The notes below the pieces were generated by a model. That model was not told where the DNA came from. It ran no database searches and was given only the letters and a program-made list of their open reading frames with translations. A stretch of 27,294 bases of DNA from Chrysochromulina tobinii. Lineage: Eukaryota > Haptophyta > Prymnesiales > Chrysochromulinaceae. The stretch spans positions 1 to 27,294 of the forward strand of contig JWZX01003337.1 of NCBI GenBank assembly GCA_001275005.1, given 5' to 3'. Below are positions 25,983 to 27,294 of the stretch, in pieces (positions within the stretch are counted from its first letter, which is position 1; every line of letters begins with the position of its first letter). Both the position numbers and the translations under genes were made by a program.

Positions 25983-26885
25983 TCACTCGACCTTCTTGCG
26001 CGCCTGCCGCTTATCGATGAGGTCCTGTAGGTAGTTCCAGATGACGGTGAAGAGCATAGCCTGCAGGCCGTTGGAGATGACCTTGGTGCCCAGACCACGC
26101 AAGAAGAGCCCCGAGACTCCGTCGGACGCGATGATTTTGGCAGCGGTCGCGCTGTAAGAGATCTCGACGTCTGCCGTCTGCTTGGCTGTCTTGACCACGC
26201 GCACCGAGTTGGAGACAATGTCGGACACAAAGGCGGAGATGAAGCCAAGCAGCGCCGAACGGACCTGCTTGAGCAGCACGCCGTTCGCCTCTGGCACGCG
26301 CGCCTTGATGAAGTCGTAGGTGACAAACCACGGGTAGTGCCCTATGAGCGTCGCGAACGATGTGCCCAGCGCCCCCGAATAGAGCGTCATCGGCCCATCG
26401 CGCTTGATGCGCTCCATCAGCAAGGCCATGCCCCTTTGGCCCTCGACCTGCAGGGTCGTCTTGACGGTATCGATGGGCGTGATGCCGATGCGGAAGAGCG
26501 CCGCAGCGATCGAGGCGCATAGCGTCTTCAGCGTGCCGGGCATCTCGACGGATTCGAGCAGCGCCATCATTCCCGCGTAAGCACCCGTGTCGCCAAAGCG
26601 CGAGAGCGGCGCCTGCAGCAGCGCGACGCTGAGCCCGTCGTAAAAGCGCCCGAAGCCACCCTGCGCATACAGCGTGCTCATCGCCTCGCTCGTCGACATG
26701 CCGTACTTGTGCTGGAAGTTGATCGTCGTCCTCATCCACATGAGCGCCAGCACCTGCACGACCATCGCCAGCGCGCCGGCGATACCGCCGCCGAGAGCCT
26801 TCTTGCCGGCCATCTTCAGCACCTCCGAGAGCTTCTGCTTCGGCTTCTCTTTTTTGGCCGGGATCTCTGCCGCCGACGATGTCAT
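25983..26885 (-). CDS. Mitochondrial carrier family (SLC25-type) protein
   Basis: 300 residues, the usual length for this family of inner-membrane metabolite carriers with three repeats of two membrane helices. The second repeat has the signature PIDTVKTTLQVEG (137-149, P-x-D-x-x-K). The first repeat's signature is degenerate (QVLALMWMRTTIN, about 44-56) and so is the third (SDIVSNSVRVVKT, 221-233). Further family features are GGIAGALA (33-40), GGFGRFYDGL (76-85), DGPMTLYSGALGT (163-175) and DGVSGLFLRGLGTKV (255-269). The N-terminus is Lys-rich without a clear targeting peptide. The ATG at 26885 is the first in frame. The transported substrate cannot be told; the loss of two signatures suggests an atypical member, possibly of plastid or another membrane. 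Confidence 0.88.
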   Translation of the reverse strand: MTSSAAEIPAKKEKPKQKLSEVLKMAGKKALGGGIAGALAMVVQVLALMWMRTTINFQHKYGMSTSEAMSTLYAQGGFGRFYDGLSVALLQAPLSRFGDTGAYAGMMALLESVEMPGTLKTLCASIAAALFRIGITPIDTVKTTLQVEGQRGMALLMERIKRDGPMTLYSGALGTSFATLIGHYPWFVTYDFIKARVPEANGVLLKQVRSALLGFISAFVSDIVSNSVRVVKTAKQTADVEISYSATAAKIIASDGVSGLFLRGLGTKVISNGLQAMLFTVIWNYLQDLIDKRQARKKVE

Positions 26886-27294
26886 CGTTGCCGTGGTGAC
26901 AGGGTGGGCGAGAGCGCGAGGGACGACAAACGCAAGCTAGTTTGCCACGTCGCGTTCGACGCGATCTCCACACATCGTGGGTGTGAATTTCGGGAAAGTC
27001 AAGCCAGGTTTGGTTTGATGAAACCTTTCTGGAGTGTTGCCTGTGACTTACATGTAAGTGTGTCTCGCGTCCGGAACTCTTCCCGTGGCTGTGAACGGCT
27101 GTGGTAAGGGGGTCCAGGGGTCCCCGAGCTAGTGGTAGCCGCATCCGTACGTACGCCGGCCCGGTGTTTTTGGTCCCGAAATTCTTCCCCACCCCCGTTG
27201 GAACACCGGGAGGGAAGCCTCTGAGATTAACCGCCCGCGTGAAAATAGCGCGCGCGCGACCCGATAGGTTTTGGCCGGCGGACCCTATTTTTTT
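26886..27294. other. Upstream region of the carrier gene to window end
   Basis: 409 bases, presumed promoter and beyond. Contains ACTTACATGTAAGTGT (27046-27061, inverted repeat ACTTACATGTAAGT), CCGTACGTACG (27146-27156), AGGGGGTCCAGGGGTCCCC and TTTTGGTCC-type G/C runs near 27105-27125. No gene is recognised up to the window edge. Confidence 0.45.

Noticed and set aside
26011-27192. Minus-strand open frame of 393 codons overlapping the carrier gene
   Set aside because: It overlaps the carrier in another frame; the carrier frame has family motifs and this one is Arg/Ala/Gly-rich without any.

Overview
The window looks like nuclear DNA of a GC-rich eukaryotic alga. The genes are plainly eukaryotic (NDC80 kinetochore subunit, ubiquilin, N-terminal acetyltransferase NatD, NOP53, a mitochondrial-carrier protein, a VHL beta domain). 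Several are split by short GT-AG introns. A digalactosyldiacylglycerol synthase points to a plastid. Residue composition, the ten-residue AGYT-type repeats and the dense, short-intron layout fit a haptophyte or another alga with a secondary plastid, but I cannot name the species.

Layout from left to right: the 3' end of an AMP deaminase gene (+, 1-597); DGD1-like galactolipid synthase (-, 1632-3626); a coiled-coil protein with ten-residue repeats (-, 3927-4901); a membrane protein with a VHL beta domain (+, 5101-6063); an FSH1-type serine hydrolase with one intron (+, 6517-7524); an RsuA/RluE-type pseudouridine synthase (-, 7625-8422); NDC80 in four exons (-, 9611-12025), divergent from NatD/NAA40 (+, 12435-13689); ubiquilin (+, about 14601-16349); NOP53 (+, 17033-18352); an armadillo-repeat protein (+, 18882-19688); a CNG-like channel with EF-hands (-, 20765-23728); a UBA-like protein in three exons (-, 24036-25338); and a mitochondrial-carrier protein (-, 25983-26885). 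Genes sit on both strands with 0.1-1.2 kb spacers. There is no operon logic; the functions are mixed housekeeping plus lineage-specific proteins.

The most striking signal is in the introns. At least three lie inside tandem duplications of coding sequence where an AG|GT in each copy supplies the donor and the acceptor, so splicing restores one exon copy (AMP deaminase, the UBA-like gene, NDC80). Five introns in three genes are filled with 10-11 bp sense-strand units beginning TGA. Three of them, in two genes about 14 kb apart, end in nearly the same acceptor (TCCCTCATCAG before GT). This looks like a local family of recently gained, repeat-filled introns, either introner-like or made by tandem duplication.

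Other notable points are a VHL beta domain that keeps the spacing of all five hydroxyproline-pocket residues but is attached to membrane segments, and a channel whose cyclic-nucleotide domain is interrupted by two canonical EF-hands and whose pore lacks the usual filter motif. No tRNA, rRNA, CRISPR array or transposase was seen.
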